The notes beneath the pieces are model-generated. The model was not told where the DNA came from, made no database searches, and was given only the letters and a program-made list of their open reading frames with translations. The translations under genes were made by a program, and so were the position numbers. Of a stretch of DNA of 10,740 bases, positions 1 to 6,883 are shown piece after piece. Position 1 is the stretch's first letter. Each line of letters starts with the position of its first letter. The DNA is taken from assembly GCA_035644495.1 (NCBI GenBank), contig DASQOM010000315.1, forward strand, positions 1-10,740. Reading direction: 5' to 3'. The stretch is from JACQFK01 sp035644495 (GTDB lineage Bacteria; Planctomycetota; MHYJ01; JACPRB01).

Positions 1-1299
1 CGTGCCCGCACCCCCCGCGGTCGAGAGGGACGACTCGACGCTGATGTCCCCGTCGAGGCTCTCGACGGCGACCGATCCGCCGACGCCGCCGCCGACCCCG
101 GTGCTCAGCTGTCCGGTGCCGCCCGCCATCGAGTACGTACCCTGGCCCAGCTCGACCAGATCCAGGGCCGGAGCGATCTGGCCCAGGAGGACGGAACCGC
201 CGTTGCCGCCGGTCACCGAGCCGCCGGTGACGGACGCCGTGCCGGCGCCGCCGCCCAGGGTCAGCGTTCCGTAGATGCGGCAGGCCGCGCGGCCGTTGAC
301 GGTGAGGGTTCCGCCGTTGCCGCCGACTGCGTCCATGTTGGTCCCGGTCGTCACGCCGCCCGCCATCGACAGGCTCGCGACGAAGTTGATCTCGCCGGTG
401 CCGCGCGTGGTGATGTCGCCGCCCTTCCCGCCCTGGGGCGTCGTGCCGTTGCCGGTGGCCGCGCCTCCGTCGAGATTCACGGGGACGAAGACGAAGATGT
501 CGCTCACCTCCGCCGCGGAGTTCAGGCGCAGGAAGCCGCCGTCGCCTCCCCGGATCGAGACGGAGGCCGCGGTGTCGACCACGGCGCCGCCGGTCGTGGT
601 GATCGCGCCCGACGTGACGAAGATGGGCCCCACGGTCGAGCTGAGGTCGATGTCCCCGCCCTTCCCGCCGTTGATGCCGGGAAGGGTGGTGTTCGCCACA
701 CCGTGCGTATCGATGGGACCGGTGATCACGACCCGGGCGGCGGAGATGGTCAGGTTCCCGCCCGCGCGGCCGTTGGACAGGGCGTCGTTTCCGAAGGTCT
801 GGATCGTACCCTGGATATAGACGGTTCCGTTCGGGGCGTTCAGCACGATGTTCGTCTGGGTTCCGCCCCCGGAATCCCCGGCCTGAAGAAGGCCGTCAAA
901 GACGATGTCGCCGTTGGTCGACGTCACCGTCACGGTGACGGCGCCGGACGCGGCCAGCACGCCGGTGAGATGGATCGAGCCCGCGGACGTGGTGGCCGCC
1001 GGCAGCGGCGACACCGGAGTACTGGCGAAAGTGGAGGGCGGGGTCGGGGCCGACGGGACGGCGGGCACGAAGGCCGGGCTGCCCAGCGAGATGAGGCCGC
1101 TGGCCGTGACGGAGAAGGTCCCGCCGGCGCCCCCGGTGCCGTCGACGCCCGGGCTCGAGGATGCGGTCCCGCCGCTGCAGGTCACCGAAAGGGCGGTGAC
1201 GGAGGCCGCCACTGCGACATTCAGCACCTGCGGGTCCTCGTGGCAGCCCGCGAGGGCGAGCAGCGAGAGAACGAGCGCGGAAAGGCGGCGGGAATTCAT
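1..1299 (-). CDS. GGxGG-repeat lipoprotein (partial, C-terminus beyond left edge)
   Basis: The frame is open from an ATG at 1299 to the window edge, giving 433 codons without a stop. The N-terminus is a lipoprotein signal: MNSRR, a hydrophobic stretch L6-L16, then the lipobox L16-A17-G18-C19, so Cys19 should be lipidated and the protein anchored to a membrane from the outside. After a Ser/Thr/Ala/Pro-rich stretch (about residues 35-110) come seven Gly-rich repeats marked by GRAGG, GGKGG, GGDGG or GGNGG. These alternate with short runs of beta-branched residues, as expected of a beta-solenoid or filamentous surface protein. A GAGGG ribosome site lies 8 bases upstream and a promoter ahead of that. 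It is a monocistronic-looking gene behind cstA and in the same orientation. I do not recognise a named family. Function is unknown; a structural or adhesive envelope role is inference. The lipobox and repeats are seen directly. Confidence 0.85.
   Translation of the reverse strand, partial: MNSRRLSALVLSLLALAGCHEDPQVLNVAVAASVTALSVTCSGGTASSSPGVDGTGGAGGTFSVTASGLISLGSPAFVPAVPSAPTPPSTFASTPVSPLPAATTSAGSIHLTGVLAASGAVTVTVTSTNGDIVFDGLLQAGDSGGGTQTNIVLNAPNGTVYIQGTIQTFGNDALSNGRAGGNLTISAARVVITGPIDTHGVANTTLPGINGGKGGDIDLSSTVGPIFVTSGAITTTGGAVVDTAASVSIRGGDGGFLRLNSAAEVSDIFVFVPVNLDGGAATGNGTTPQGGKGGDITTRGTGEINFVASLSMAGGVTTGTNMDAVGGNGGTLTVNGRAACRIYGTLTLGGGAGTASVTGGSVTGGNGGSVLLGQIAPALDLVELGQGTYSMAGGTGQLSTGVGGGVGGSVAVESLDGDISVESSLSTAGGAGT
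76..771 (-). repeat. Seven GGxGG repeats in the lipoprotein, period 34-40 residues
   Basis: Reading the minus strand, Gly-rich pentads fall at 771-757 (GRAGG), 669-655 (GGKGG), 549-535 (GGDGG), 432-418 (GGKGG), 324-310 (GGNGG), 210-196 (GGNGG) and 90-76 (GGVGG). Their right-hand ends are spaced by 102, 120, 117, 108, 114 and 120 bases, all multiples of three. Each unit continues with a small or polar residue, a beta-type stretch and usually a second Gly-Gly. The units differ in sequence, so this is an old protein repeat and not a recent DNA duplication. It may continue beyond the left edge. Confidence 0.8.
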
Positions 1300-1325
1300 G
1301 AAAGGAACCCTCAATGAAGCCAACC

Positions 1326-1353
1326 AGTATATAGACCCACCCCGGAAAAGCAA
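1326..1353 (-). promoter_or_regulatory. Promoter of the lipoprotein gene
   Basis: On the minus strand TTGCTT (1353-1348) and TATACT (1331-1326) are separated by 16 bases, close to the sigma-70 consensus. Transcription would start near 1319, leaving a leader of about 20 bases that contains the GAGGG ribosome site at 1312-1308. A 6-bp inverted repeat, CCCCGG/CCGGGG (1340-1345 and 1361-1366), brackets the -35. It could be an operator or the base of a weak terminator for cstA, but no T-run follows it. Confidence 0.6.
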
Positions 1354-1380
1354 AGTTGCGCCGGGGACCCGAGTTCGTGT

Positions 1381-3486
1381 TTAAACGCGCAGGGGCTCCG
1401 GAGCGTTGGGTCGCAACGGATTCCGCCAGCGCCGGAAGGAGTCGGCCACGATGACCAGCAGGCAGCCGACCATGATCGCTGTGAGGGCGATGTTCAGGCC
1501 CCATTTGAATGCCTCAGCCCCTGTCGAAGCCTCCTGCGCCTTTTGCAAGAACCCCTTGGGATCGGTCTTGACGACGACGTTGCTGCTGAAGACCAGCAAA
1601 TAAGCGGCGGACAGCGTCGTCATCATGACGAACGCCATTGGCAGGATTGTCACGAACGCGTACTTCCCGCGGCCGGCGTTGATCATCACCGTCGTCGCGA
1701 CGCTCAGCGCGATCGCGGCGAGCAGCTGGTTGGCGATGCCGAACATCGGCCAGATCGTGTCGATCGACCCGGTCCAGATGAAGTAGGACCAGCAGACGAC
1801 GACGACCAGCGTGGAGATCACCGCGCCGGGCATCCAGTCCTGTTTGCCGAGCTGGGGGTGCAGCCGCCCGCCGAGCTCCTGCACGATGAAGCGGGCGATA
1901 CGCGTGCCGGTGTCGATCGTGGTGAGGATGAACAGCGCCTCGAACATGATCGCGAAGTGGTACCAGAACGAGATCAGTTTCGAGAACCCGGGCAGTCCGG
2001 AGAAGATCTTGGAGATGCCGACGGCGAGCGAGACGGCGCCGCCCGAGCGGCCCTGCAGCTGCTCGCCCACGCCCTTCTCGAACGCGCCAAGTTCGTGCGG
2101 CTCCCCGAACTCCGCGGTGCCGGCCTTCATCATCTGGTCGTGGAAGCCGGGCTGCTTGGCCAGGTCGACGTTGATCGAGAAGTAGTCGCCGGGCTGCAGC
2201 GAACAGGCGGCGATGAGGGCGACGACGCCGACCAGGCCTTCGATCAGCATGGCGCCATAACCGATCGGGCGGGCCTGCGACTCCTTGTCGATCATCTTGG
2301 GAGTCGTTCCCGAGGAGACGAGGGCGTGGAAGCCGGAGATCGCGCCGCACATGATCGTGATGAACATGAAGGGGAAGACCTTGCCCGGGACGATCGGCCC
2401 GCCGCCCGCGCAGAAGGCGGTGGCGGACGGCATGTTCAGCCGGGGGTTCACGATAAGGACGCCGAGGACAAGCCCGGCGATGGTCCCGATCTTGAGGAAG
2501 CTGGAGAGGTAGTCGCGCGGGCAGAGCAGGAGCCAGACCGGGAGCACCGACGCGGTGAAGCCGTAGAACGCGATCGCGACGGTGACCTGGTTCTTGCTCA
2601 GGCCGAAGAGGGGCTCCAACGGCGAACCGGGGATCAGGCTGCCGAGCCAGGTGCAGGAGAGGACGGCGACGGCGCCGATCAGCGACGCCTCGACGACCCT
2701 GCCCTTGCGGATCTTGTACATCCAGAGGCCGACGAAAAGCGCGATCGGAACCGTGCACGCGATCGTGAAGACGCCCCACGAGCTGCCGCGGATGAGGCGG
2801 CGCGAGCCGTCGGGCATGGGATAGACGCCGGACTCCGTCGCCTTCCCGAAGCCGTCGGTCGACTCCAAGTCGAAGTCCTCCTGGACGCTGAGGCTTTCTC
2901 CCGACTTGCCGTAGACGATCTTGACCGGGCCGGGGATCTTCCAGAGATGATCGGAGATCCGCTCGGGGCTCTTCTGCGTCACAATCGAGCTTCCCGGGGG
3001 GAACTTGAGCTCCTCTCCGCCGAGCGCCTTCACGACGACGAGGCCGAGCCCCGCCAGCGCGTTCACGATGATGAAGAGGATCGCGATGGCGCAGACCACG
3101 CCGGCGACGGGGCCGATCTCCTCGCGGGCGATCTCGGCAAGCGAGCGGCCCTTGCGCCTCAGGGAAGCCGCCAGGATGAGGAAGTCCTGGGTCGCGCCGG
3201 CGAGGACGACGCCGATCACGAGCCAGAGCAGGCCGGGCATATAGCCGAACTGCGCGGCGAGGACCGGCCCGACCAGCGGGCCGGCGCCGGAGATGGCGGC
3301 GAAGTGATGACCGAAGAGCACCCACTTGTTGGTCGGGTGGTAATTATGGCCGTCGTTGTAGATGTGGGCCGGGGTCGTCCGGGTGTCGTCCAGGACCGCG
3401 ACTTTCGCCGCGAGGAACGCGCTGTAGAACCGATAGCCGATCGCCAGCGTAGACAAGGCGAGAATCATGATGGGCAGGGCGTGCAT
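1381..3486 (-). CDS. cstA: Carbon starvation protein CstA, pyruvate/peptide transporter
   Basis: This 701-residue inner-membrane protein belongs to the CstA family, whose E. coli members CstA and BtsT import peptides and/or pyruvate, probably by proton symport. The family signature covers residues 59-102, including HHFAAISGAGPLVGPVLAAQ and GATQDF, with further conserved blocks around 320-332 (LLCPRDYLSS) and 380-398 (GAISGFHALVSSGTTPKM). Hydrophobic segments recur along the whole chain. Residues about 156-236 form a hydrophilic insert between membrane segments, rich in charged residues, Gly and Pro, which probably forms a soluble loop. ATG 3486 is chosen because the membrane segment starts at once. 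No Shine-Dalgarno site precedes it, but a promoter sits so that the mRNA would begin at this ATG. It is divergent from the small membrane gene at 3520, with only 33 bases between starts. The family call is firm; the substrate is inferred from the family. Confidence 0.96.
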   Translation of the reverse strand: MHALPIMILALSTLAIGYRFYSAFLAAKVAVLDDTRTTPAHIYNDGHNYHPTNKWVLFGHHFAAISGAGPLVGPVLAAQFGYMPGLLWLVIGVVLAGATQDFLILAASLRRKGRSLAEIAREEIGPVAGVVCAIAILFIIVNALAGLGLVVVKALGGEELKFPPGSSIVTQKSPERISDHLWKIPGPVKIVYGKSGESLSVQEDFDLESTDGFGKATESGVYPMPDGSRRLIRGSSWGVFTIACTVPIALFVGLWMYKIRKGRVVEASLIGAVAVLSCTWLGSLIPGSPLEPLFGLSKNQVTVAIAFYGFTASVLPVWLLLCPRDYLSSFLKIGTIAGLVLGVLIVNPRLNMPSATAFCAGGGPIVPGKVFPFMFITIMCGAISGFHALVSSGTTPKMIDKESQARPIGYGAMLIEGLVGVVALIAACSLQPGDYFSINVDLAKQPGFHDQMMKAGTAEFGEPHELGAFEKGVGEQLQGRSGGAVSLAVGISKIFSGLPGFSKLISFWYHFAIMFEALFILTTIDTGTRIARFIVQELGGRLHPQLGKQDWMPGAVISTLVVVVCWSYFIWTGSIDTIWPMFGIANQLLAAIALSVATTVMINAGRGKYAFVTILPMAFVMMTTLSAAYLLVFSSNVVVKTDPKGFLQKAQEASTGAEAFKWGLNIALTAIMVGCLLVIVADSFRRWRNPLRPNAPEPLRV

Positions 3487-3492
3487 CTGGGT

Positions 3493-3520
3493 ATTGTAGT
3501 AAGCGCAGGAGGTTATTCAA
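3493..3520 (-). promoter_or_regulatory. cstA promoter placed for a leaderless transcript
   Basis: On the minus strand TTGAAT (3520-3515), a 16-base spacer and TACAAT (3498-3493, one mismatch to TATAAT) are followed by exactly six bases and then the ATG of cstA. The expected +1 is therefore the A of the start codon. There is no purine-rich ribosome site before this ATG, which fits leaderless initiation. The -35 overlaps the start region of the divergent gene. Confidence 0.5.
3507..3512 (+). promoter_or_regulatory. Ribosome binding site that sets an ATT start
   Basis: A perfect AGGAGG lies 7 bases before the ATT codon at 3520. No ATG, GTG or TTG occurs at a usable distance in this frame. The next upstream candidate, GTG at 3481, would put the AGGAGG inside the gene, and the next downstream codon of any use, CTG at 3532, is 19 bases from it. 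Confidence 0.6.
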
Positions 3521-3789
3521 TTACCGAGCCCCTGAGGGTTTTCCTGGTCGTCATCGCCATCCTGGCGGCCCTGCCCGCCACGCTGTGCAGTTCCGTCCTG
3601 AAGAAGCATGCGACGAAGGACGGGAACGCGGGCTCGGGCTGGATCCCGCTCGGCCTGCTGCCGTACGCCCTGACGCGCTTCCAGCACCGCCATAAGATCG
3701 CCATTGTCTGGGGATATCTCTTCTCGAACCTGCTCTTTGCCGGGGCGGTCGTGACGCTCCTGATCCTGCTCAAGACGGGGAATTCGTGA
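3520..3789 (+). CDS. Small double-spanning membrane protein, unknown function
   Basis: This 89-residue hydrophobic protein has one membrane segment near residues 5-23 (LRVFLVVIAILAALPATLC) and another near 60-84 (IAIVWGYLFSNLLFAGAVVTLLILL). They are joined by a basic, Gly/Trp/Pro-containing loop with KKH and RFQHRHK. The start is taken as ATT 3520 because of the AGGAGG 7 bases upstream; GTG 3481 is the alternative and would add 13 residues overlapping the cstA start. Its TGA overlaps the GTG start of the HupE/UreJ-like gene by four bases (GTGA), so the two are almost certainly co-transcribed and translationally coupled. I do not recognise the family. A role as a small partner or accessory subunit of the downstream membrane protein is inference from the overlap only. 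Confidence 0.75.
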   Translation: MTEPLRVFLVVIAILAALPATLCSSVLKKHATKDGNAGSGWIPLGLLPYALTRFQHRHKIAIVWGYLFSNLLFAGAVVTLLILLKTGNS

Positions 3790-4901
3790 AACCCGCCTGG
3801 ACCCTCCTGTTCGTGTTGTCGACGTCGGCCGCCGCCCTAGCGCACGACGAGAAGTTCTCGTCGTCCCGCGTCGAGGTCAAGGACGACGTCCTCACCTGGG
3901 CGGTCGACGTGTCTCTGCAGGGCCTCGGGACCGTGCTGACGCTGCCCGCGCCGGCGATCGACCTCACCGAGCGCCAGCTGCAGGCCTTCAAGCCCGAGAT
4001 CCTGAAGTACCTCCGCAGCTGCATGCGGGTCCAGGTCAACGGGGTCGAGCTGGAGCCGGAGGACGGCGCCCTGGAGCCGGTCTATGAGACCTTCGTCGCC
4101 TCCGGCGAAAAGTACATCGCGCATTTCTGGCAGACCTTCCGTTACCGTTCGACCGCGAAGATCAGCGACGCGGTCCTGTCGGGCGCGTTCTTCGCCACGA
4201 GGACCGAGCAGCACCATGCGATCCTCGTGGTCTCGTGGGACGGCGCCAAGCGGAGCTTTTCAAGATACGGGCCCTTCGACCTGGAGCTCACGGCCCGCCG
4301 CGTCCAGCCGACGCTCTGGTCCACGGGCGGCGAGTTCCTGGTCTGGGGGATGCACCACATCTTCATCGGCTACGACCATATTGCGTTCCTCCTCGCGCTG
4401 ATGCTCGGCGCGAAGAAGCTCGGCGAAATGGTGCGCATCGCGACCTCGTTCACGGTCGCGCACAGCATCACGCTGCTGCTCGCCGCGCTCGACGTGGTCC
4501 ACTTGCCGTCGACGCTGACCGAGTCGCTCATCGCGGCGTCGATCGTCTACGTCGCCGCCGAAAACTACTTCCTCAAGGAAGCGAAGTACCGTTGGGTGCT
4601 GACGTTCCTCTTCGGCCTGGTGCACGGCCTCGGCTTTTCGAGCGTGCTGCACGAGCGGCTCCAGGACCTGGACTCGGTCGCGATCCCCGTGCTCTCGTTC
4701 AACCTCGGCGTCGAGCTCGGCCAGCTCGCGATCCTGCTGGTGGCCTTCCCGATCCTGACGTGGATCCGCAAGGGCCCCGATGAAGCGACGTCCGCGAAGC
4801 GCCAGGTCAAGCTGGTCCGGATCGGTTCGGCGCCGATTCTGCTGCTGGGATTGTTCTGGCTGATGGATCGGGTGTTTCAGAAGGGATGGATGCCCTTCTG
4901 A
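3786..4901 (+). CDS. HupE/UreJ-like (HupE_UreJ_2 family) membrane protein
   Basis: The protein has 371 residues with a Sec signal peptide (residues 1-19, ending AAALA before HDEKF). An extracytoplasmic domain follows (about 20-185), then a C-terminal multi-span membrane domain. The membrane part carries the conserved His/acid motifs of the HupE/UreJ family: GMHHIFIGYDH (H190, H191, D197, H198), FTVAHSIT (H226), E246, FGLVHGLGF (H280) and FNLGVELGQ (E310). Relatives HupE and UreJ sit in hydrogenase and urease operons and are thought to move nickel, and the buried His/Asp pattern suits metal binding. No hydrogenase or urease gene is visible here, so the metal and role are unproven. GTG 3786 is used because it gives a complete signal peptide and overlaps the upstream TGA. 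The gene ends at a hairpin. Confidence 0.88.
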   Translation: MKPAWTLLFVLSTSAAALAHDEKFSSSRVEVKDDVLTWAVDVSLQGLGTVLTLPAPAIDLTERQLQAFKPEILKYLRSCMRVQVNGVELEPEDGALEPVYETFVASGEKYIAHFWQTFRYRSTAKISDAVLSGAFFATRTEQHHAILVVSWDGAKRSFSRYGPFDLELTARRVQPTLWSTGGEFLVWGMHHIFIGYDHIAFLLALMLGAKKLGEMVRIATSFTVAHSITLLLAALDVVHLPSTLTESLIAASIVYVAAENYFLKEAKYRWVLTFLFGLVHGLGFSSVLHERLQDLDSVAIPVLSFNLGVELGQLAILLVAFPILTWIRKGPDEATSAKRQVKLVRIGSAPILLLGLFWLMDRVFQKGWMPF

Positions 4902-4922
4902 GAGCAGAATGAAGAATAGTTC

Positions 4923-4949
4923 CTTCGGCGGATGCATTCCGGCGGAGGG
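4923..4949. terminator. Hairpin between convergent genes, likely bidirectional terminator
   Basis: In the 52-base gap between the HupE-like gene and cysS there is an 11-bp stem with one G-G mismatch and one G-U pair. It is CCTTCGGCGGA against TCCGGCGGAGG with a TGCAT loop. It is the only strong structure in the gap and sits where both converging transcripts should end. Neither side has a clear T-run, so it may act with Rho or only as an mRNA end stabiliser. Positions may be off by one base. Confidence 0.55.
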
Positions 4950-4953
4950 CGCT

Positions 4954-6372
4954 CTATAGCTTCTTGAACTTCATCCCGTCCTTGGTGTCTTCCACCGACC
5001 AGCCCATCGCCTTGATCTTGTCCCGCGCATCGTCGGCGGCCTTGAAGTCTTTGCGCTTGCGCGCTTCGAGCCGGGCGTTGGCGAGCGCGATCACTTCGGG
5101 GGGAACGGCCTCGTCGGCCTCGGGCGGAAGGATGCCGAAGACGTCGCCGAAGCGCTCCAGCAGGGCGAGCGCCTTTTGCGCCGCCTCGCCGCCGAGGCCC
5201 TGGTCGATCGCGCGGTTCCCGTCGTTGCGGAAGGACTGGAGCACCCCGATCGCGCCGGCGACGTCGAGGTCGTCGTCCATCCGCGCCTCAAAATCCCGGC
5301 GGTGCTTCTCGAGGTCGATCGTGGCGGCGCCGGCGGGCTTCTTCGCGGCATCCTGGAGCCGGCGGCGGAACTCGACGATGTAGCCGAGCGCCTTGCGCGA
5401 ATCGTCGAAGGACTGCCATGAGAAGTTCACCCGCTGGCTGTAGCGCGTGGACACCAGCGTGTAGCGGATCTCCTGCGGCGTGTAGCCCTTCTTCAGCATG
5501 TCTTCGACCAGGATGACGTTGCCCAGACTCTTGGAGATCTTCAATCCGTCCCAGAGCATATGGCGGGCGTGCATCCAGACTTTCACGAAGGGATGCCCCG
5601 TCGCGGCCTCCGCCTGCGCGATCTCGGCTTCATGATGCGGGAAGATGTTGTCCTCGCCGCCGGTATGGAGGTCGAAGGTCTCGCCGAGGTACTGCATCGA
5701 CATCGCCGAGCACTCGATGTGCCAGCCCGGGAAGCCGCGGCCCCAGGGCGCATCCCACTGCATCAGGTGCTTGGCGTCGGTCTTCCAGAGCGCGAAGTCC
5801 GCGGGGTGCCGCTTTTCCTTCACCTCGTCCCCGACGCGGCCCGACTCGCCCGACTTGATCGCGTCGAGCGTGTTCCCCGACAGCTTCCCGTAGGCGGGAA
5901 ACCTGGAGACGTCGAAGTAGACGTTGCCGCCGACCTTATAGGCGACGCCCTTGTCGAGCAGCCGCTGGATGAGGTCGATCATCGGCGGGATGTGCTCGGT
6001 CGCCCGCGTGAATTTCGCGGGCTCGCGCATGAGCAGCGTCTTCCGGTCGGCGTAGAAGCGGTTCATGAAGTGCTCGGCGACCTGGATCGCGGTCCAGCCC
6101 ATCTTGCGCGCCATCACGTCGATTTTGTCCTCGCCCGAGTCGATGTCGTCCTGCGTCAGGTGTCCGACGTCCGTGATGTTGATGATCTGGGTGACCTTCC
6201 AGCCCTTGTATTCGAAGTAGCGGCGCAGGATGTCGGCGAAGGCGAACGTGCGGTAGTTGCCGACGTGCTGGTCGCCGTAGACCGTCGGGCCGCAGTTGTA
6301 CATCTTCACGTGGCCCGGTTCGATCGGGGTGAAGGGCTCGGTCTGGTGGGTGAGCGTATTGTGGAGCTTCAT
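4954..6372 (-). CDS. cysS: Cysteinyl-tRNA synthetase
   Basis: This is the class I aminoacyl-tRNA synthetase that charges tRNA-Cys with cysteine using ATP in the cytoplasm. From the ATG at 6372 it has 472 residues, near the usual 460-500. The HIGH motif is HVGN at 36-39 within CGPTVYGDQHVGNYRTF. The KMSKS motif is KISKS at 278-282. The zinc ligands are C27, C221, H246 and E250, with the same spacing as in E. coli (C28, C209, H234, E238). The C-terminal helical region ends in the usual RKRKDFKAADDARDKI and GWSVEDTKDG. An ATG at 6474 in frame would add 34 residues, but these lie wholly inside ispF and have no synthetase character. The start at 6372 instead overlaps the ispF stop as ATGA, indicating translational coupling. 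Confidence 0.98.
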   Translation of the reverse strand: MKLHNTLTHQTEPFTPIEPGHVKMYNCGPTVYGDQHVGNYRTFAFADILRRYFEYKGWKVTQIINITDVGHLTQDDIDSGEDKIDVMARKMGWTAIQVAEHFMNRFYADRKTLLMREPAKFTRATEHIPPMIDLIQRLLDKGVAYKVGGNVYFDVSRFPAYGKLSGNTLDAIKSGESGRVGDEVKEKRHPADFALWKTDAKHLMQWDAPWGRGFPGWHIECSAMSMQYLGETFDLHTGGEDNIFPHHEAEIAQAEAATGHPFVKVWMHARHMLWDGLKISKSLGNVILVEDMLKKGYTPQEIRYTLVSTRYSQRVNFSWQSFDDSRKALGYIVEFRRRLQDAAKKPAGAATIDLEKHRRDFEARMDDDLDVAGAIGVLQSFRNDGNRAIDQGLGGEAAQKALALLERFGDVFGILPPEADEAVPPEVIALANARLEARKRKDFKAADDARDKIKAMGWSVEDTKDGMKFKKL

Positions 6373-6833
6373 GCCGGTTTGAGCTCGACCACGGCGTGGC
6401 ATTCGATCGCCTCGCGCGCGCCGATATACCCCAAGCCCTCGTTCGTCTTCGCCTTGATGTTCACCTGTCTGCATGCCGTAAGGGTGGATACACGGGACTG
6501 AATGGCGTCACGGTGCGGCGCGATCTTCGGCGCCTCGGTGATGACCGTCGCATCGATGTTCACGATGGTCCATTTCCCCCGAAGCAACCCCAGCACCGTC
6601 GCGAGCATGGCCTCGCTCGCGATGCCCTTGATCGACGGGTCGGTGTCCGGGAACAGCCTGCCGATGTCGCCCAGGCCGGCGGCCCCCAGAAGTGCGTCGA
6701 TGATCGCGTGAAGGAGGACGTCGCCGTCGGAGTGCCCGAGGGGGCCCGTGGGATGGGGGATATCGACGCCGCCGAGCAGAAACCTTCTCCCGGCGACCAG
6801 CCTGTGGACATCCCACCCGTGCCCGATGGCCAT
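6369..6833 (-). CDS. ispF: 2-C-methyl-D-erythritol 2,4-cyclodiphosphate synthase
   Basis: IspF carries out a cyclising step of the MEP isoprenoid pathway, turning CDP-methylerythritol 2-phosphate into methylerythritol cyclodiphosphate and CMP. It works as a homotrimer with divalent metal. The 154-residue chain is full length. Metal ligands D8, H10 (GWDVH) and H42 are at the family positions. Other hallmarks are GHSDGDVLLHAIIDALLGA, DIGRLFPDTDP and the C-terminal AKTNEGLGYIGAREAIECHA. ispD is not next to it. The gene overlaps cysS by four bases and follows the kinase gene by 50 bases on the same strand, so it could be read from the kinase promoter. A TATAGT at 6848-6843 lies 9 bases before the ATG but has no matching -35, and no ribosome site is evident. 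Confidence 0.98.
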   Translation of the reverse strand: MAIGHGWDVHRLVAGRRFLLGGVDIPHPTGPLGHSDGDVLLHAIIDALLGAAGLGDIGRLFPDTDPSIKGIASEAMLATVLGLLRGKWTIVNIDATVITEAPKIAPHRDAIQSRVSTLTACRQVNIKAKTNEGLGYIGAREAIECHAVVELKPA

Positions 6834-6883
6834 CGAGGATGGACTATAGCACCTTGGGGGGGAGGCGCGCTAGAAACGGCCGA

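Noticed and set aside
1340..1366. CCCCGG/CCGGGG inverted repeat as a terminator for cstA
   Set aside because: The stem is only six pairs with a 15-base loop and no T-run, and it overlaps the lipoprotein promoter. It is kept only as a remark under that promoter.
1514..3325. A 603-codon minus-strand frame within cstA
   Set aside because: It is an alternative frame of cstA, Arg-rich with no recognisable motif.
1543..3789. A 748-codon open frame on the plus strand opposite cstA
   Set aside because: Its product is an Asp/Arg/Glu-rich low-complexity chain typical of the antisense of a GC-rich gene. cstA on the minus strand explains the same bases with full family conservation. Only the last 90 codons (from 3520) are a real gene.
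6373..6474. A longer cysS starting at 6474 (34 extra residues)
   Set aside because: The extension lies wholly within ispF, has no synthetase similarity, and the ATGA overlap at 6369-6372 gives the standard N-terminus MKLHNTLT.
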